A DNA stretch of 64,000 bases from an uncultured Bacteroidota bacterium (GTDB taxonomy: Bacteria > Bacteroidota > Bacteroidia > Bacteroidales > UBA12077): positions 40,300 through 104,299 of the forward strand of contig CAJXLK010000010.1 of NCBI GenBank assembly GCA_913055635.1, given 5' to 3'. Position numbers and translations under genes: made by a program. Numbering within the stretch: position 1 is the first letter of the stretch; every line of letters begins with the position of its first letter. Positions 27,273 to 36,417 of the stretch are shown here, piece by piece. A model generated the notes under the pieces. That model was not told the origin of the DNA. It made no database searches and worked only from the letters and a program-made list of their open reading frames with translations.

Positions 27273-29237
27273 ATGCCCACCAATATGTCTATAGCATTTG
27301 CAGCAGCTTTGCTTTTATTGCCCGCCATGGTGTTGGCGCAGCAGGATAAGGAACCCCCGGTGAAGGAACACTGGAAAAGGCAGATGAGCCATAAGGCGGC
27401 TCAAAAAGGTATGATGGAATCTGTCCCGGCCCATCCAAAACTCAGCTTTTATGATGTAAAACATTATCACATTGACATTGAGGTAAATCCCGACAACGTT
27501 TACATCAGGGGCGGAACAACCGTCAAGGCCCGGATTAAAGATCATCCTTTGGATACTTTTATCCTGGAGTTGATCGATGAGATGCAGGTGGATTCGGTTT
27601 TTTTCAATGGTCAGCAGCAGCCCTTCACCCATCAGGATGATTTAATCCGGGTGGTCCTGCCCCATACAGCCCAGGTTGATGAATCTGTGCGGGTGCGGGT
27701 TCATTACCACGGCACATCGGTCGGCGGGGGCGTATCTACCGGATACAACGATTTATGGGATCAACATGCAACCTGGTCGCTGTCCGAATCGTTTCACGCC
27801 CGGGAATGGTTCCCCTGCAAACAGGTTTTAAGCGACAAAGCCGATTCAGCCCGCATTACCCTGACCACCACCCAGCCTTATGTGGCAGCTTCCAATGGGT
27901 TGTTGCGCAAAACTGATACCCTCTCAGGGAATAAAGTTCGATACCATTGGGCGACGCAGTATCCAACGGCTTACTATCTGCTTTCTTTTGCAGTGGCTGA
28001 TTACAGGCAATATAACTTTCAGGTCTCCCTGCCTTCGGCTTCCGATTCGATGCCGGTTCAAAATTTTGTCTATGATGATCCCCGCTATATTAATAGATAC
28101 GCCAATGAAATCCGACGCACCGACAACCTTTTGCAACTGTACTCGAAAAAGTTGGGCATTTATCCTTTTCACCGGGAAAAATATGGTCATGCCCTGATGG
28201 AACGGGGGGGCGGGATGGAACATCAAACCCTGACAAGCATTTCGGATTTTTCATTTTTGCTGGTCGCCCATGAGTTGATGCATCAATGGTTTGGGGATTA
28301 TGTGACCTGTGGAAGCTGGCAGGACATATGGATCAATGAGGGCTTTGCTTCTTACGGGGAATACATGGCCCTTGAAGAGCTGGAAACACAGGCAGAAGCC
28401 GATGAATGGATGAAGCAGGCCCACGCCTATGCCCTCAGAAAAGAGCAGGGTAGCGTTTATGTGCCCTTTGAGGAGATGATGAATGAGCAGCGGATTTTTG
28501 ATTTTGCCCTTTCCTACAAGAAAGGAGCCGCACTGGTTCATATGATCAGGTATTTAATGGATGATGACCAGCTGTTTTATAAGGCGTTGAGAACCTTTTT
28601 GGATCAATACAGCCACGATGTGGCCACGGGCGACGATTTGCTGGAAGTGCTCAACCGGGTTAGCCAAAAGGACTTTTCTTCTTTTTTTGAACAGTGGTAT
28701 TACGGGGAAGGTTATCCCATCTATCAGCTGGACTGGAGCCAGGAAACGGATTCTTTGGTGGTGCAGCTGAACCAAACCACTTCTTCGGAAGAACCGGCCC
28801 TGTTTACCACTCCTGTTGAACTCGGGGTGATCTCAAAGGATGAAACGGATACGGTTCTCCGGGTTAAACCCCGTTCCCGCCGGCACCGCCAGGCGTTTTA
28901 TTATCCCCGCCAAACCAGCAGGGTGGTGATTGATCCCGATAACCGGATCCTGAATGATACGGGCAATGTTACCCGGGTCCCTGCGATTTCCCCATCCCAT
29001 CAAATGGAGGTTTATCCCAATCCGGTGAAAACATGGCTGAGGGTGAAAACCCCCGATGGCCGCCCGAAGGCTCATAAGACCCTGTTCATTAGAGACATGA
29101 AGGGGAAGGTGGTTTTGAGCAGGGATTTTCATCAAAATCAGGTGCAAGTGAATACGCAAGGGCTTGTTTCGGGAGTTTATATAATAGAGGTTCGGTATCC
29201 AGGTCATCATTTACGGAGGAAGTTCGTCAAATGGTAA
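27273..29237 (+). CDS. M1-family zinc aminopeptidase with type IX secretion C-terminal domain
   Basis: About 655 residues from ATG 27273 (ATG 27285 is also possible); the frame is open 50 codons further up, but MSIAFAAALLLLPAMVLAQQ is the signal peptide. Catalytic motifs: GGGMEHQT (substrate N-terminus binding) and HELMH at 333-337 with the third zinc ligand Glu356 in NEGFASY, giving exactly HEXXH-x18-E. The C-terminal ~80 residues (VYPNPVKTWLRV ... GLVSGVYIIEV ... KFVKW) form a type A T9SS sorting domain, so the enzyme is exported through the Por system and likely surface-attached or released. It is a secreted peptide scavenger. It is not evidently operonic with the permease upstream. Confidence 0.93.
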   Translation: MPTNMSIAFAAALLLLPAMVLAQQDKEPPVKEHWKRQMSHKAAQKGMMESVPAHPKLSFYDVKHYHIDIEVNPDNVYIRGGTTVKARIKDHPLDTFILELIDEMQVDSVFFNGQQQPFTHQDDLIRVVLPHTAQVDESVRVRVHYHGTSVGGGVSTGYNDLWDQHATWSLSESFHAREWFPCKQVLSDKADSARITLTTTQPYVAASNGLLRKTDTLSGNKVRYHWATQYPTAYYLLSFAVADYRQYNFQVSLPSASDSMPVQNFVYDDPRYINRYANEIRRTDNLLQLYSKKLGIYPFHREKYGHALMERGGGMEHQTLTSISDFSFLLVAHELMHQWFGDYVTCGSWQDIWINEGFASYGEYMALEELETQAEADEWMKQAHAYALRKEQGSVYVPFEEMMNEQRIFDFALSYKKGAALVHMIRYLMDDDQLFYKALRTFLDQYSHDVATGDDLLEVLNRVSQKDFSSFFEQWYYGEGYPIYQLDWSQETDSLVVQLNQTTSSEEPALFTTPVELGVISKDETDTVLRVKPRSRRHRQAFYYPRQTSRVVIDPDNRILNDTGNVTRVPAISPSHQMEVYPNPVKTWLRVKTPDGRPKAHKTLFIRDMKGKVVLSRDFHQNQVQVNTQGLVSGVYIIEVRYPGHHLRRKFVKW

Positions 29238-29414
29238 TTGTATGCGGGAAGAAAAGGGTATAATGGCTGTAAATGCGCATATGGGGATCTATCATCCGTC
29301 TTTATTGGTTTTATCTCTGGGAATCCCGTATGTTTAGAGTTTATCAATATATTGGTCACCCATCTTTAATCATTCAATTAAAATGTGTTACATGTAAAAT
29401 ACGGGGGGTAGATT

Positions 29415-29813
29415 ATGAAAAATCAATTTGTTTGTCCCAAATGCAGCAGCTACCTTAATATTGGGGAAGACGTTATATTGGCTGCTGAAGCCGAAGATGG
29501 CAGGAAAGGCCTGATCATGTTGCACGCTGACCTGGGCAATTATTCGGTAAAGCACAACACGGATTTTGAAATCCCTGAAGGCATGAGGTTTGAATTTCAT
29601 TGTCCGGTTTGCCATATGGGGTTGGCCTGTGATGTGAATCCGAATTTGTCTAAGATCCATATGACCGACCCGGAAAATCAAACCTATGAGGTTTTGTTTT
29701 CAAAGATTGCCGGTGAAAAGAGTACCTATTGTCTTGTCGGGGAAACAGTGAATATGTATGGGCAGGATTCCGGCAATTATGTAGATTTTATCAACTTAAG
29801 CGCGGTAAAATAG
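29415..29813 (+). CDS. Small zinc-ribbon-like protein of unknown function
   Basis: 132 residues, not recognised as a named family. It opens with MKNQFVCPKCSSYLNIGE, a CPxC knuckle, and has a second knuckle HCPVCHMGL about 55 residues later, so one zinc ribbon formed from two CPxC pairs is plausible. Between them lies an acidic beta-rich segment; the C-terminus (IAGEKSTYCLVGETVNMYGQDSGNYVDFINL) has another Cys. There is no signal peptide or membrane helix, so it is probably cytoplasmic. It is convergent with the universal stress gene. A purine-rich GGGGGGTAG at 29402-29410 ahead of ATG 29415 can serve as ribosome binding site. Confidence 0.7.
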   Translation: MKNQFVCPKCSSYLNIGEDVILAAEAEDGRKGLIMLHADLGNYSVKHNTDFEIPEGMRFEFHCPVCHMGLACDVNPNLSKIHMTDPENQTYEVLFSKIAGEKSTYCLVGETVNMYGQDSGNYVDFINLSAVK

Positions 29814-29874
29814 GAGCATCGTTTGGTTTTCCTGTTCTTCCGTGTAAAGCATTGAATGTGACCCCAAGGGGTGT

Positions 29875-30708
29875 TTATCCACCGGTAGAACTGAAACTTC
29901 CGTATCTGCTCAGGTCTGTTCTGGGATTGACGCACATTACCGGGAGCTTGGCATTGTTGGCGATGATGTACTGCTCCTTGGCTCCCAGCACATAATCGGT
30001 AAACCCGATGTCTTTGGTGGTCATTATCAGGATGATATCGGCATCAATCTTTTGTGCATAGTCTATTGTTTCGACGCCCAAATGCGAGGATTCAATGGTT
30101 TGAATGTCATACCTTACCCCGTGGTTGTCGAAAATGCGCTGGGCAAAGTTCTGATTGATGTTTAATTTCCGCTTTAATCCCCTGTCTTTTACATTCGGTG
30201 TAATGATGTGAATTTTTACATCGAAGTACTTGGCCAAAAACAGGGCCCAGTTAACCTTTTGCTTGGCTTCTTTCTTGTAATCGAGGGGAAAAACCACGTC
30301 TTTAAATACTTCAGCTTTGGAGGGAGGTCCCTGGATGACGATGAAGGGAATTTTTGATCCGACGATGACTTTCAATGCCCAGCTTCCGGTGAATTTCTGA
30401 ACGCCTTTGATGCCATGGGTGCCCATGATCACCAGGCTGACGTTGTTGTTGGAGGCATAGTTGCTGACTTCATGGAACAGGCTGCCCGCCCGCACCACCG
30501 GTTCAATCTTTGCCCCATACTGGGCGGAGAGCTTTTCGATGTCTTTGCTCAGGCGTTGCTGGGCTTCTTCTATTTGCTTCTCAGTTTTAACAATATGGAT
30601 CAGTTGTATTTTGTTTTTCAGATAAGCCGAAATTTTTACAGCATGCTTGAGCGCGTTTTCGGCTACCTCCGTAAAATCCCAGGGAACCAGAATTGTGTCT
30701 TTGTCCAT
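29875..30708 (-). CDS. Tandem-domain universal stress protein
   Basis: 277 residues with two UspA-type domains. The first (residues 1-150) starts TILVPWDFTEVAENALKHAVKISAYLKNKIQLIHIV and has VIMGTHGIKGVQKFTGSWALKVI, a partial match to the ATP-binding GxxG-x9-GS/T pattern. The second (about 150-277) keeps the fold (DIILIMTTKDIGFTDYVLGAKEQYIIANNAKLPVMCVNPR) but has lost the glycine loop, so at most one domain should bind ATP. Such proteins are cytoplasmic stress or starvation factors. Single-gene unit, convergent with the zinc-ribbon gene. ATG start at 30708. Confidence 0.9.
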   Translation of the reverse strand: MDKDTILVPWDFTEVAENALKHAVKISAYLKNKIQLIHIVKTEKQIEEAQQRLSKDIEKLSAQYGAKIEPVVRAGSLFHEVSNYASNNNVSLVIMGTHGIKGVQKFTGSWALKVIVGSKIPFIVIQGPPSKAEVFKDVVFPLDYKKEAKQKVNWALFLAKYFDVKIHIITPNVKDRGLKRKLNINQNFAQRIFDNHGVRYDIQTIESSHLGVETIDYAQKIDADIILIMTTKDIGFTDYVLGAKEQYIIANNAKLPVMCVNPRTDLSRYGSFSSTGG

Positions 30709-30855
30709 ATACTAAACTGTTTGATGACAGTCGAAATTTAATTAATTATTTGTTGTTTTACAAAAAAGCCTATGGATAAAAAATGATCATTCCTTTCATT
30801 TGGCGGATTTGAATTTTGTACCTTCGTTACCCATCACGAATTTAAACTTAAAAAT

Positions 30856-32193
30856 ATGAAAGTTAAAAAATTAGCGATTGTTGTATTTATTTTGACTTTT
30901 GCGGGGCTTTCCTCCCTGCATGCTCAAAGCTCGAAAATTCAGTTCGAGGAGTTTAACATGGACAACGGCTTGCATGTGATCCTGCATGAGGATCATTCTA
31001 CACCGATTGTAGCGGTGTCGGTGATGTATCATGTAGGATCCAAAAATGAGGATCCCGACCTGAGGGGTTTTGCCCATTTCTTTGAACATTTGATGTTTGA
31101 GGGAACCAAAAACATTGATCGGGGGGCCTATTCCCGTTATGTGGAAAAGGCAGGCGGCACCCTGAATGCCAGCACCTCTTCGGACCGGACTTATTACTAT
31201 GAAATCCTCCCTTCCAATCAACTGGAGTTGGGTCTGTGGCTTGAATCAGAGAGGATGCTCCATGCCCGGGTCGATTCAGAGGGGGTCAACACCCAAAAAA
31301 AGGTGGTGATCGAAGAGAAGAAGCAACGTTATGACAACCGCCCCTATGGTTCATTGATGATTGAAATCATGAAACGGGCTTACGATAAGCATCCTTACCG
31401 ATGGACGACCATTGGCGATCCGGATCACATCCGCTCGGCCAGTATTCAGGACTTCAGGGATTTTTACCAGGAGTTCTATGTGCCCAACAACGCGGTGCTG
31501 ACCATTGCCGGAGATGTCAATAAAGAAGAGGCTCGTTCCCTGGCAAAAAAATATTTTGCCGACATACCGAGGGGGCCGGAGGATATTTACCGCCCCCAGG
31601 TGAAAGAACCTGAGCAACAGCAGGAAGTGCGCGACACGGTTTATGATGACATCCGTTTGCCTGCGGTGATTCAGGCCTACCACATCCCTGCCCTGGGAAC
31701 AGAGGATTATTATGCAGTGGATATGCTGGCCTCCCTGCTTTCGGAAGGCCAAAGCTCCCGGCTTTATCAAAAGTTGGTCGATCAAAAAGAGCTGGCCATG
31801 CAGGTGCGCCTGATGCCCATGGATATGGAAGATCCCGGCCTGGCCCTTACCTTTGCCCTGCCCAATGTAGGGGTCGATCCGGCTAAACTGGAAACGGCTA
31901 TGGACAAAGAAATCAAACGTGTCAGGAACGAGTTGATCACTGACCGCGAAATGCAAAAATTGAAAAATCAGTTTGAAAGCAAAATGGTTCAACGCAATTC
32001 ATCCATAAGCCGGCGCGCCATGAATCTGGCCCGCAAATACACCTATTTTGAAAATACCAACCGGGTGAATACCGAAATTGAAAAATACCGGGCCGTGGAT
32101 AAGCAGGACCTTAAAAGGGTGGCCAATGAGTATTTTACCCCCGAAAACCGAGTTGTACTCTATTATCTCCCCCAATCCCAGAAGAAAAAGTAA
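30856..32193 (+). CDS. M16-family zinc peptidase, catalytic subunit
   Basis: 445 residues. Signal peptide MKVKKLAIVVFILTFAGLSSLHAQ, then an M16 (pitrilysin/insulinase) catalytic domain with the inverted zinc motif HFFEH (His74, Glu77, His78) in GFAHFFEHLMFEGT and the downstream acidic ligand region in VNTQKKVVIEEKKQRYDNRPYG. A second inactive M16 domain follows. It is exported to the periplasm. It is 21 bases upstream of a second M16 gene that lacks the zinc motif, so the two form an operon and probably an active/inactive heterodimer, as known for M16B pairs. ATG start at 30856. Confidence 0.94.
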   Translation: MKVKKLAIVVFILTFAGLSSLHAQSSKIQFEEFNMDNGLHVILHEDHSTPIVAVSVMYHVGSKNEDPDLRGFAHFFEHLMFEGTKNIDRGAYSRYVEKAGGTLNASTSSDRTYYYEILPSNQLELGLWLESERMLHARVDSEGVNTQKKVVIEEKKQRYDNRPYGSLMIEIMKRAYDKHPYRWTTIGDPDHIRSASIQDFRDFYQEFYVPNNAVLTIAGDVNKEEARSLAKKYFADIPRGPEDIYRPQVKEPEQQQEVRDTVYDDIRLPAVIQAYHIPALGTEDYYAVDMLASLLSEGQSSRLYQKLVDQKELAMQVRLMPMDMEDPGLALTFALPNVGVDPAKLETAMDKEIKRVRNELITDREMQKLKNQFESKMVQRNSSISRRAMNLARKYTYFENTNRVNTEIEKYRAVDKQDLKRVANEYFTPENRVVLYYLPQSQKKK

Positions 32194-32214
32194 AAAACGC
32201 CAAAACTTATTTTT

Positions 32215-34293
32215 ATGAGACTGTTCAAATATTTCATTCCGTTCGTTCTGTTTTTCATGTATTCGTCTCTTTTGCCGGCTCAGCTGGACAGGAGCACGCC
32301 CCCGGAGGCGGGACCCGCCCCGGAGATCAATTTTGAAAATCCCCCTTCTTTTACCCTGGACAATGGATTAACCGTTATTGTGGTGGAGAACCATGAACTG
32401 CCGGTGGTCAATGTTCAGTTGACCGTCGATGCCGATCCGGTGAAGGAAGGCGATGCGACGGGTTATGTTGCTGCCGCCGGCAACCTTTTAAGGAACGGCA
32501 CCCGGGAAAAGTCGAAAGCCGAAATCGATGAAGCCGTTGATTTCATCGGTGCTGATTTGTATACCTTTGAAAACGGGATGTACGGCTCTTCACTGAAAAA
32601 GCATTCCGGCGAACTGCTCGAGCTGATGTCGGAAGTGTTGATGAAGCCTGTTTTCCCCAAAGAAGAGCTGGAGAAATACAAGAAGAAGCAGATTTCCAAC
32701 CTTACCGCCGGTAAAACCAATCCCTCTCAAATCTCCAACCGGGTAGCCAAGAAGCTCAGGTATGGAGACCATCCCTATGGTGAGCTTAAGACCGAAGCCA
32801 GTGTCAACAACATCACCCGGGAGAAGTGCTTGAACTATTACAACACCTATTATAAGCCCAATATATCGTACCTGGTGATGGTCGGAGACATCCAGAAAGA
32901 GCAGGCCCGGGAGATGGCTGAAAAACATTTCGGGCAATGGAAAAGGGCTGATGTTCCCGAACACAATTATGAATTTCCCAAAGACCAACGGGGTCGTCAA
33001 GTGGCCCTGGTCAACAAGGAGGATGCTGTGCAGTCTGTGATTTCGGTTACTTATCCTGTGAAGCTGGATCCCGGTTCACCCGAGGCCATTCCTGCCAAGC
33101 TGATGAACAATATTCTGGGTGGAGGCGTTTTTTCCGGCTATTTGATGCAGAACCTCCGCGAAGATAAGGGTTATACCTATGGAGCCCGTTCACAGCTGAA
33201 TACCGATCCACTGGTGGGATATTTCAGCGCTGGTGCAGAAGTGGGGACCGAAGTGACCGATAGTGCGGTGCATGAATTTTTATATGAGATGAACCGCATC
33301 CGCAGTGAACAGGTGGACAAGGAACATCTGGAACTGGCAAAAAGCGTGATGACCGGCAGTTTTGCCCGTTCACTCGAAGATGCCCGCACAATGGCCCGTT
33401 ATGCCCTGAACACCAAACGCTATAACCTGCCTTCTGATTATTACGCCAAGTACCTGAAAAAAACCGAAAAGGTCAGCCGCCAAAAGGTTCAGCAGGTTGC
33501 CCGCCAGTATGTCAAACCCTCTGAGGCCACCATCCTGGTTGTTGGGAATAAGGAAAAAGTCAGGGATAAATTGCAGCGTTTTGACCCCGACAATCAAGTT
33601 CAGCTTTATACACGAACCGGCGAGCCGGTGCAGGAATCAAAAGCCGAGGTGCCCAAGGATATGACCGCCGAAAAGGTGATCGAAAAAAGCATACGGGCCC
33701 GCGGTGGCCGGGAAAAACTGAACCAGGTAAGCGACGTTAAACAGGTGGCCACGACTAATATGCGCGGCCAAACCATTGTGATGAAAACCTTCCATGAAAA
33801 ACCCGACAAAATGGCCTCCCAAATGCTTATGAATGGCAATGTGATGCAGGAACAGCTTTTTGACGGAGAAAAAGGTGTGGTACGAGCAATGGGTCAAACC
33901 CGCGAACTCAGCGGCAAACAATTGGAATCCATGAAGTTCCGGGCCAAAATGCACAAATTCCTGCGTTACGATGAACTGGGCGTGGAAACTTCCCTGGAAG
34001 GCATTGAAAATGTAAAGGGCAAACCCGCCTACAAGGTTAAAGTGACCAACCCCGATGGCGTGGTGCGATATGACTATTACAATGTTGACAGCGGCCTGAA
34101 GGTGAAAACCAAACGAACCGTTTCCGGACGCCAGGGAAAACGCACCCAAAGCCAGATTTTCTCCGACTATAAAAAGGTAAAAGGGATCAAGTTTCCCTTT
34201 CGCATTGAAATATCCGGAGGCAGAAGCATGACCCTGAAGGTCGATTCGATCCAGGTGAATCAAGGCATTGATGATTCGGTCTTCCAGCAATAG
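32215..34293 (+). CDS. M16-family non-catalytic partner with a C-terminal outer-membrane-lipoprotein-carrier-like domain
   Basis: 692 residues. Signal peptide MRLFKYFIPFVLFFMYSSLLPAQ, then two M16 domains. Where the active enzyme has HxxEH this one reads GYVAAAGNLLRNGT, so it cannot bind zinc; the later R/Y motif (LREDKGYTYGARS) of inactive M16 partners is kept. The last ~210 residues (from about 480: AEKVIEKSIRARGGREKLNQVSDVK ... SMTLKVDSIQVNQGIDDSVFQ) are an extra beta-rich domain resembling LolA/LolB-like or DUF4292-type lipoprotein-carrier folds, commonly fused here in Bacteroidota. Probably the regulatory half of a periplasmic protease with the gene upstream. Confidence 0.9.
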   Translation: MRLFKYFIPFVLFFMYSSLLPAQLDRSTPPEAGPAPEINFENPPSFTLDNGLTVIVVENHELPVVNVQLTVDADPVKEGDATGYVAAAGNLLRNGTREKSKAEIDEAVDFIGADLYTFENGMYGSSLKKHSGELLELMSEVLMKPVFPKEELEKYKKKQISNLTAGKTNPSQISNRVAKKLRYGDHPYGELKTEASVNNITREKCLNYYNTYYKPNISYLVMVGDIQKEQAREMAEKHFGQWKRADVPEHNYEFPKDQRGRQVALVNKEDAVQSVISVTYPVKLDPGSPEAIPAKLMNNILGGGVFSGYLMQNLREDKGYTYGARSQLNTDPLVGYFSAGAEVGTEVTDSAVHEFLYEMNRIRSEQVDKEHLELAKSVMTGSFARSLEDARTMARYALNTKRYNLPSDYYAKYLKKTEKVSRQKVQQVARQYVKPSEATILVVGNKEKVRDKLQRFDPDNQVQLYTRTGEPVQESKAEVPKDMTAEKVIEKSIRARGGREKLNQVSDVKQVATTNMRGQTIVMKTFHEKPDKMASQMLMNGNVMQEQLFDGEKGVVRAMGQTRELSGKQLESMKFRAKMHKFLRYDELGVETSLEGIENVKGKPAYKVKVTNPDGVVRYDYYNVDSGLKVKTKRTVSGRQGKRTQSQIFSDYKKVKGIKFPFRIEISGGRSMTLKVDSIQVNQGIDDSVFQQ

Positions 34294-34468
34294 CCTTTAT
34301 CCAACCAAGGAATGTTGGTTTGGGGGTGAGAATATGTTTAGCGTTGATATATCAGAGGTTATTGAACCATCATTCCGTGTTGAAATATTTTTGTGGAGGC
34401 CCCGCCTGTTATATGGATGTACTTGTTGTGTGAGTCAGTGCAGACGGGTTTCTTCTAAATAAAAAAAT
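34294..34468. other. 3' region of the M16 operon, no gene
   Basis: About 175 bases between the M16 stop and the terminator hairpin; no plausible gene or structure. Confidence 0.4.
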
Positions 34469-34500
34469 CCCCGGTGGACCCTTTCACCGGGGATTGCTTT
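34469..34500 (+). terminator. Rho-independent terminator, probably of the M16 operon
   Basis: CCCCGGTG, 8-base loop, CACCGGGG, then ATTGCTTTT. A run of seven A residues precedes the stem, so it could work in both directions. Confidence 0.75.
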
Positions 34501-34615
34501 TATTGGACCTTCCGCTTGCCGGACCTTGCTTATACCGGGGATTGCTTCTGGCAGATCTTGTTCTTACCGAGCCCTCTTCTATCGGATCATGCTTTTACCA
34601 GGCCTTGCCCATTGG
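34491..34615. repeat. Degenerate 16-17-bp tandem repeat
   Basis: About seven imperfect units with approximate consensus ATCTTGCTTTTACCGGG. Examples are ACCTTGCTTATACCGG, ATCTTGTTCTTACCGAG and ATCATGCTTTTACCAGG. It lies between the terminator and the polyprenyl synthase promoter and appears to use the terminator's 3' arm as its first unit. Confidence 0.6.
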
Positions 34616-34642
34616 TATTATGGGTGATTTGTTGTATTTTTA
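34611..34642 (+). promoter_or_regulatory. Candidate promoter of the second polyprenyl synthase
   Basis: ATTG at 34611-34614, 20 bases, TATTTTTA at 34635-34642: close to TTTG-N19-TAnnTTTG with one mismatch in each element. Confidence 0.4.
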
Positions 34643-34652
34643 CCTGTAAAAG

Positions 34653-35636
34653 ATGCCCGGTATGTACACTTACCAACAACTCCAGGAAATCGTCAACGCC
34701 CGTTTGAATCAGCAGGAGCTGATCCGGGCCCCTGAGGAATTGTATGAACCCATTGACTATGCCCTATCTTCAGGGGGCAAGCGGCTCAGACCTGTTTTGT
34801 TGCTGATGGCGGCCAACCTGTTTGACTCGGACATTGAGCATTTAGTGGAACCGGCCCTGGGCATCGAGATTTTTCATAATTTCACCCTTTTGCATGATGA
34901 CATCATGGATCAGGCGCAGATCAGGCGCAATAAGGCTACTGTTCACCGGAAATGGAATACCAATATTGCCATTCTCTCCGGGGATGCCATGTCCATTAAG
35001 GCTTATGAATACCTTTTGCAATACCGGGGGAGTAATGGGGCCCGGGTTCTGGAAGTTTTCAGCCAAACCGCCCTGAAAGTGTGTGAAGGTCAGCAATACG
35101 ATATGAATTTTGAGACCAGGCAGCAGGTTAGTGAGCAGGAATACCTGAGGATGATTGGCTTGAAGACCGCGGCGCTGATCGCCGGAAGCCTCCAGATGGG
35201 GGCTTTAATGGCCGGCAGTAGTGAGGAAGAGGCCGGACATCTCTATGATTTTGGTTGGAACCTGGGGGTGGCTTTTCAGCTTCAGGACGATTTTCTCGAT
35301 ACCTTTGGCGACCCCAAAGTCTTCGGCAAGGACATCGGCGGGGATATCCTGGCCGGCAAGAAAACCTATCTTGTAATCAAGGCCCTGGAAAACGCCGATG
35401 AATACAAGCGCTCTGAACTGGAAGATCTGATGGCCAACCAGGGGCTTGATCCCGGGGAGAAAGTGCGTTCAGTTCAGCAGATCTTCCGGGAGCTGGGTGT
35501 GGGCGACCTCACCCATATTAAGGCAGAACAGTATTACCAGGAAGCTTTGCGTTCGATGAAAAAGATAGAAAAAGATTACCAGGAAAAGGCCCCGCTCCTG
35601 CAACTGGCCGAGCGCATGCTGAAAAGGGAAAAATAA
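34653..35636 (+). CDS. Trans-polyprenyl diphosphate synthase, short-chain (FPP/GGPP) type
   Basis: 327 residues. First Asp-rich motif LLHDDIMDQAQIRRNKATVH, second motif QLQDDFLDTFGD, and SGGKRLRPVLLLMA at the N-terminus. The sequence before the first motif (EIFHNFTLLHDD) has a Phe at the position that limits chain length in short-chain synthases, so a farnesyl- or geranylgeranyl-diphosphate product is more likely than for the synthase at 17.2 kb. That product call is inference. The sequence GDPKVFGKDIGGDILAGKKTYL is typical of Bacteroidota members. ATG 34653 or 34662 could be the start. Its 3' end abuts a degenerate repeat array. Confidence 0.9.
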   Translation: MPGMYTYQQLQEIVNARLNQQELIRAPEELYEPIDYALSSGGKRLRPVLLLMAANLFDSDIEHLVEPALGIEIFHNFTLLHDDIMDQAQIRRNKATVHRKWNTNIAILSGDAMSIKAYEYLLQYRGSNGARVLEVFSQTALKVCEGQQYDMNFETRQQVSEQEYLRMIGLKTAALIAGSLQMGALMAGSSEEEAGHLYDFGWNLGVAFQLQDDFLDTFGDPKVFGKDIGGDILAGKKTYLVIKALENADEYKRSELEDLMANQGLDPGEKVRSVQQIFRELGVGDLTHIKAEQYYQEALRSMKKIEKDYQEKAPLLQLAERMLKREK

Positions 35637-35639
35637 AGA

Positions 35640-35965
35640 TGCTGTCCTGGCCAATCGCATTCCTGTCCATGGTAAGCCTTTATGTTAGACCCTCATGTTA
35701 TGATGGCTTGGCCATATGCCTGCATGTTAGAGCTTTTTGTCTGTATGCCAGGACAACATGCCTGTATGCTGGTTTTTTATCCCCACATGTTAGGGCCTTA
35801 ACCTTTTATTTAAGGGCTTTGTTGTTGTATGTCAGGGCCTTAGTGACGGTGTGTGAGTGACTTGTGACTCTATGTAAAGACTTTCTGCCGGCGACCAGTT
35901 CGCCGGGCGTTTGCTTTTCAAGCCGATGACATCTTGTGACTGTATATAAAGACTTTTTGTCGGCC
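35640..35965. repeat. Degenerate ATGTTAGGGC-like array plus a 32-base direct repeat, no gene
   Basis: From 4 bases after the polyprenyl synthase stop, imperfect ~20-25-base units recur, with cores such as TATGTTAGACC, CATGTTAGAGC, TGTATGCCAGG, ACATGTTAGGGCC and TGTATGTCAGGGCC, to about 35850. Next, CTTGTGACTCTATGTAAAG (from 35868) recurs as CTTGTGACTGTATATAAAG (from about 35932), each followed by ACTTT and a CGGC. ORFs seen here are repeat-driven and not credible. Confidence 0.6.
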
Positions 35966-36391
35966 TTATAAGTGATAGAGAATGCCAAGTTTAATGGCAG
36001 GCTGGGGCGATGGGTTGATCAGATATTTGACTTCCCCGAAACCATCCAGCGATGGGGAGAGATCAAAATTTAATCCCCCGCCTGCGTTCAGTCCCGTGGG
36101 GTTGGCCAAATTGGTGCCTGCCAGGGCATAGCCTTCCAGGGAGGAATTCCGTAGAAAGGTATAGTGAACGTCCAGGTTGGCTTCAATGGGCGGGATCACC
36201 ATGAAATCAAGTGAAAGCCGCAGGTTGGGATCCAAAACTCCCAGGTCATAGGTTAATTTGGTTACCATACCGGCTTTGGGCTGGGAACGCACAACTATCC
36301 CCCCGCCTGCTTTAATCGTCTGGCTCTTGGCCTGGTAATGAACGGCAAAAAACAGCACCGCGGCAACCAAAATCATTTGAATCTTTTTCAT
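35966..36391 (-). CDS. Small outer-membrane beta-barrel-like protein, unknown
   Basis: 141 residues. Signal peptide MKKIQMILVAAVLFFAVHYQAKSQ, then alternating hydrophobic/polar beta-strand sequence (KAGGGIVVRSQPKAGMVTKLTYDLG; LRLSLDFMVIPP; EANLDVHYTFLR; GFGEVKYLINP) ending in AIKLGILYHL, a typical outer-membrane terminal strand with an aromatic near the end. The size fits a small six- to eight-stranded barrel. No specific family recognised. It stands alone between the repeat array and the palindrome cluster. ATG start at 36391. Confidence 0.7.
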   Translation of the reverse strand: MKKIQMILVAAVLFFAVHYQAKSQTIKAGGGIVVRSQPKAGMVTKLTYDLGVLDPNLRLSLDFMVIPPIEANLDVHYTFLRNSSLEGYALAGTNLANPTGLNAGGGLNFDLSPSLDGFGEVKYLINPSPQPAIKLGILYHL

Positions 36392-36417
36392 ATGTTTTGT
36401 GGTTTTTTGATTTGAAT

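Noticed and set aside
35639..35860. A 73-codon ORF after the polyprenyl synthase
   Set aside because: Its Cys/Leu/Tyr-rich product comes from the degenerate repeat units; no other evidence of coding.
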